A DNA stretch of 64,000 nucleotides from Ralstonia pickettii (GTDB lineage: Bacteria; Pseudomonadota; Gammaproteobacteria; Burkholderiales; Burkholderiaceae): positions 24,177-88,176 of the forward strand of contig NZ_MCGB01000072.1 of assembly GCF_001699815.1 (NCBI RefSeq), given 5' to 3'. Position numbers and translations under genes: made by a program. Shown here in pieces: positions 63,735-64,000 of this stretch. Every line of letters begins with the position of its first letter. Within the stretch, counting starts at the first letter, position 1. A model generated the notes under the pieces. It made no database searches. It was not told the origin of the DNA and was given only the letters and a program-made list of their open reading frames with translations.

Positions 63735-64000
63735 GAGCGTGTTATGCACTTTGGACGACAGGTGCGGCGTGAACGAGCATGAGCATGGCAAAGACGACGA
63801 AATGCAAGCCGGCGAGTGTTTCAGGCAAGCGCTCGTAGTCGCGTGCGAGTCTTCGAAACCGATTGAGCCATCCGAAACTGCGCTCGACGACCCATCGGCG
63901 TGGCAGCAGGACAAAGCCTTTCTTCGCCTCTGGCAGTTTGATGACCTGCAATTCGATGCCTTCGTCCCGCGCGGCTTGCGCTGGTTCTTCGCCCGTATAA
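63735..64000 (-). mobile_element. IS5-family insertion sequence, one end
   Basis: Starts at GAGCGTGTTATGCACTTT (63735-63752), typical of an IS5/IS427-group terminal repeat, next to CTAG (63732-63735), a common target. It continues beyond the window. It lies directly in front of the hsd operon. Confidence 0.75.
63742..64000 (-). CDS. IS5-family (IS427-group) transposase, C-terminal part
   Basis: 86 residues are visible, open to the window edge. The C-terminal block [20 protein letters not shown] followed by LARDYERL is the DDE-transposase E region (Y-(2)-R-(3)-E-(6)-K-like) of the IS427 group. In this group two overlapping frames often encode the transposase through frameshifting, and the N-terminal frame would lie beyond 64 kb. 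The stop is 8 bases from the element end, as usual for these compact elements. Confidence 0.85.
   Translation of the reverse strand, partial: YTGEEPAQAARDEGIELQVIKLPEAKKGFVLLPRRWVVERSFGWLNRFRRLARDYERLPETLAGLHFVVFAMLMLVHAAPVVQSA

Larger units (their letters stand above)
51678..64000 (+). mobile_element. Defence island integrated at tRNA-Thr, right end outside window
   Basis: Begins at the tRNA fragment and contains HigBA, a small unknown gene, the hsd/OLD/UvrD operon and an IS5-family element. Base composition is lower in GC than the backbone in places (for example 51.7-52.1 and 53 kb). The integrase is not in the window and should be next to the intact tRNA. No backbone gene is seen between 51.7 and 64 kb. 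Confidence 0.75.

Overview
The window looks like a high-GC betaproteobacterial chromosome. It is most likely Ralstonia or a close Burkholderiaceae relative, judging from the hemA-prfA-prmC-grxD-ubiX run, opgGH, cyoABCD, OmpC-type porins and codon use. That assignment is inferred from gene content and protein style only. The backbone (ychF; 23.1-51.6 kb) is interrupted by two acquired blocks.

Block 1 (about 1027-23076, 22.05 kb) sits inside the last codons of ychF. The left copy of ychF ends in FLFH-stop. The expected ending, LFNV-stop, followed by a strong terminator, reappears at 23077-23141. Imperfect 15-bp inverted repeats (12/15 matches) lie exactly at both junctions, next to 6-bp cores CTGTTC and TTGTTC. 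The block starts with three tyrosine-recombinase genes and a small coiled-coil gene, a Tn554 TnpABC-like set. It carries a complete phthalate-to-protocatechuate pathway: oxygenase ophA2, dehydrogenase ophB, decarboxylase ophC, transporter ophD and reductase ophA1. With these come a NadC paralogue, a MarR regulator, a porin and a hemerythrin. Three promoters share one operator placed directly against the -10 box. The right part is defensive: a small operon with a SieB-like protein, and a Gabija-like OLD nuclease/UvrD helicase pair.

The backbone from 23.1 to 51.6 kb holds a phytochrome-like histidine kinase that seems to have lost its chromophore residues, with two partner signalling proteins. 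It then has hemA, prfA, prmC, grxD, ubiX, osmoregulated periplasmic glucan genes opgGH, an aminoacyl-tRNA deacylase, a CDGSH protein, ettA and the bo3 oxidase operon cyoABCD. It ends with an OprB-type porin / NRAMP-like transporter unit in which both main genes are preceded by short leader ORFs starting ATGGACAGT.

Block 2 begins at 51678-51722, where a 3' fragment of tRNA-Thr(UGU) keeps its native terminator but lacks its 5' half. This is the signature of an island integrated in that tRNA gene, with the intact tRNA expected beyond 64 kb. The island carries a HigBA-type toxin-antitoxin (antitoxin fused to an ImmA/IrrE-type peptidase) with a perfect operator. It also carries a six-gene, fully overlapping operon: HTH protein - hsdM - OLD nuclease - UvrD helicase - hsdS - hsdR. 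A Gabija-like pair is thus nested inside a type I restriction-modification system. An IS5-family element at the window edge sits at the front of this operon and may have truncated the HTH gene.
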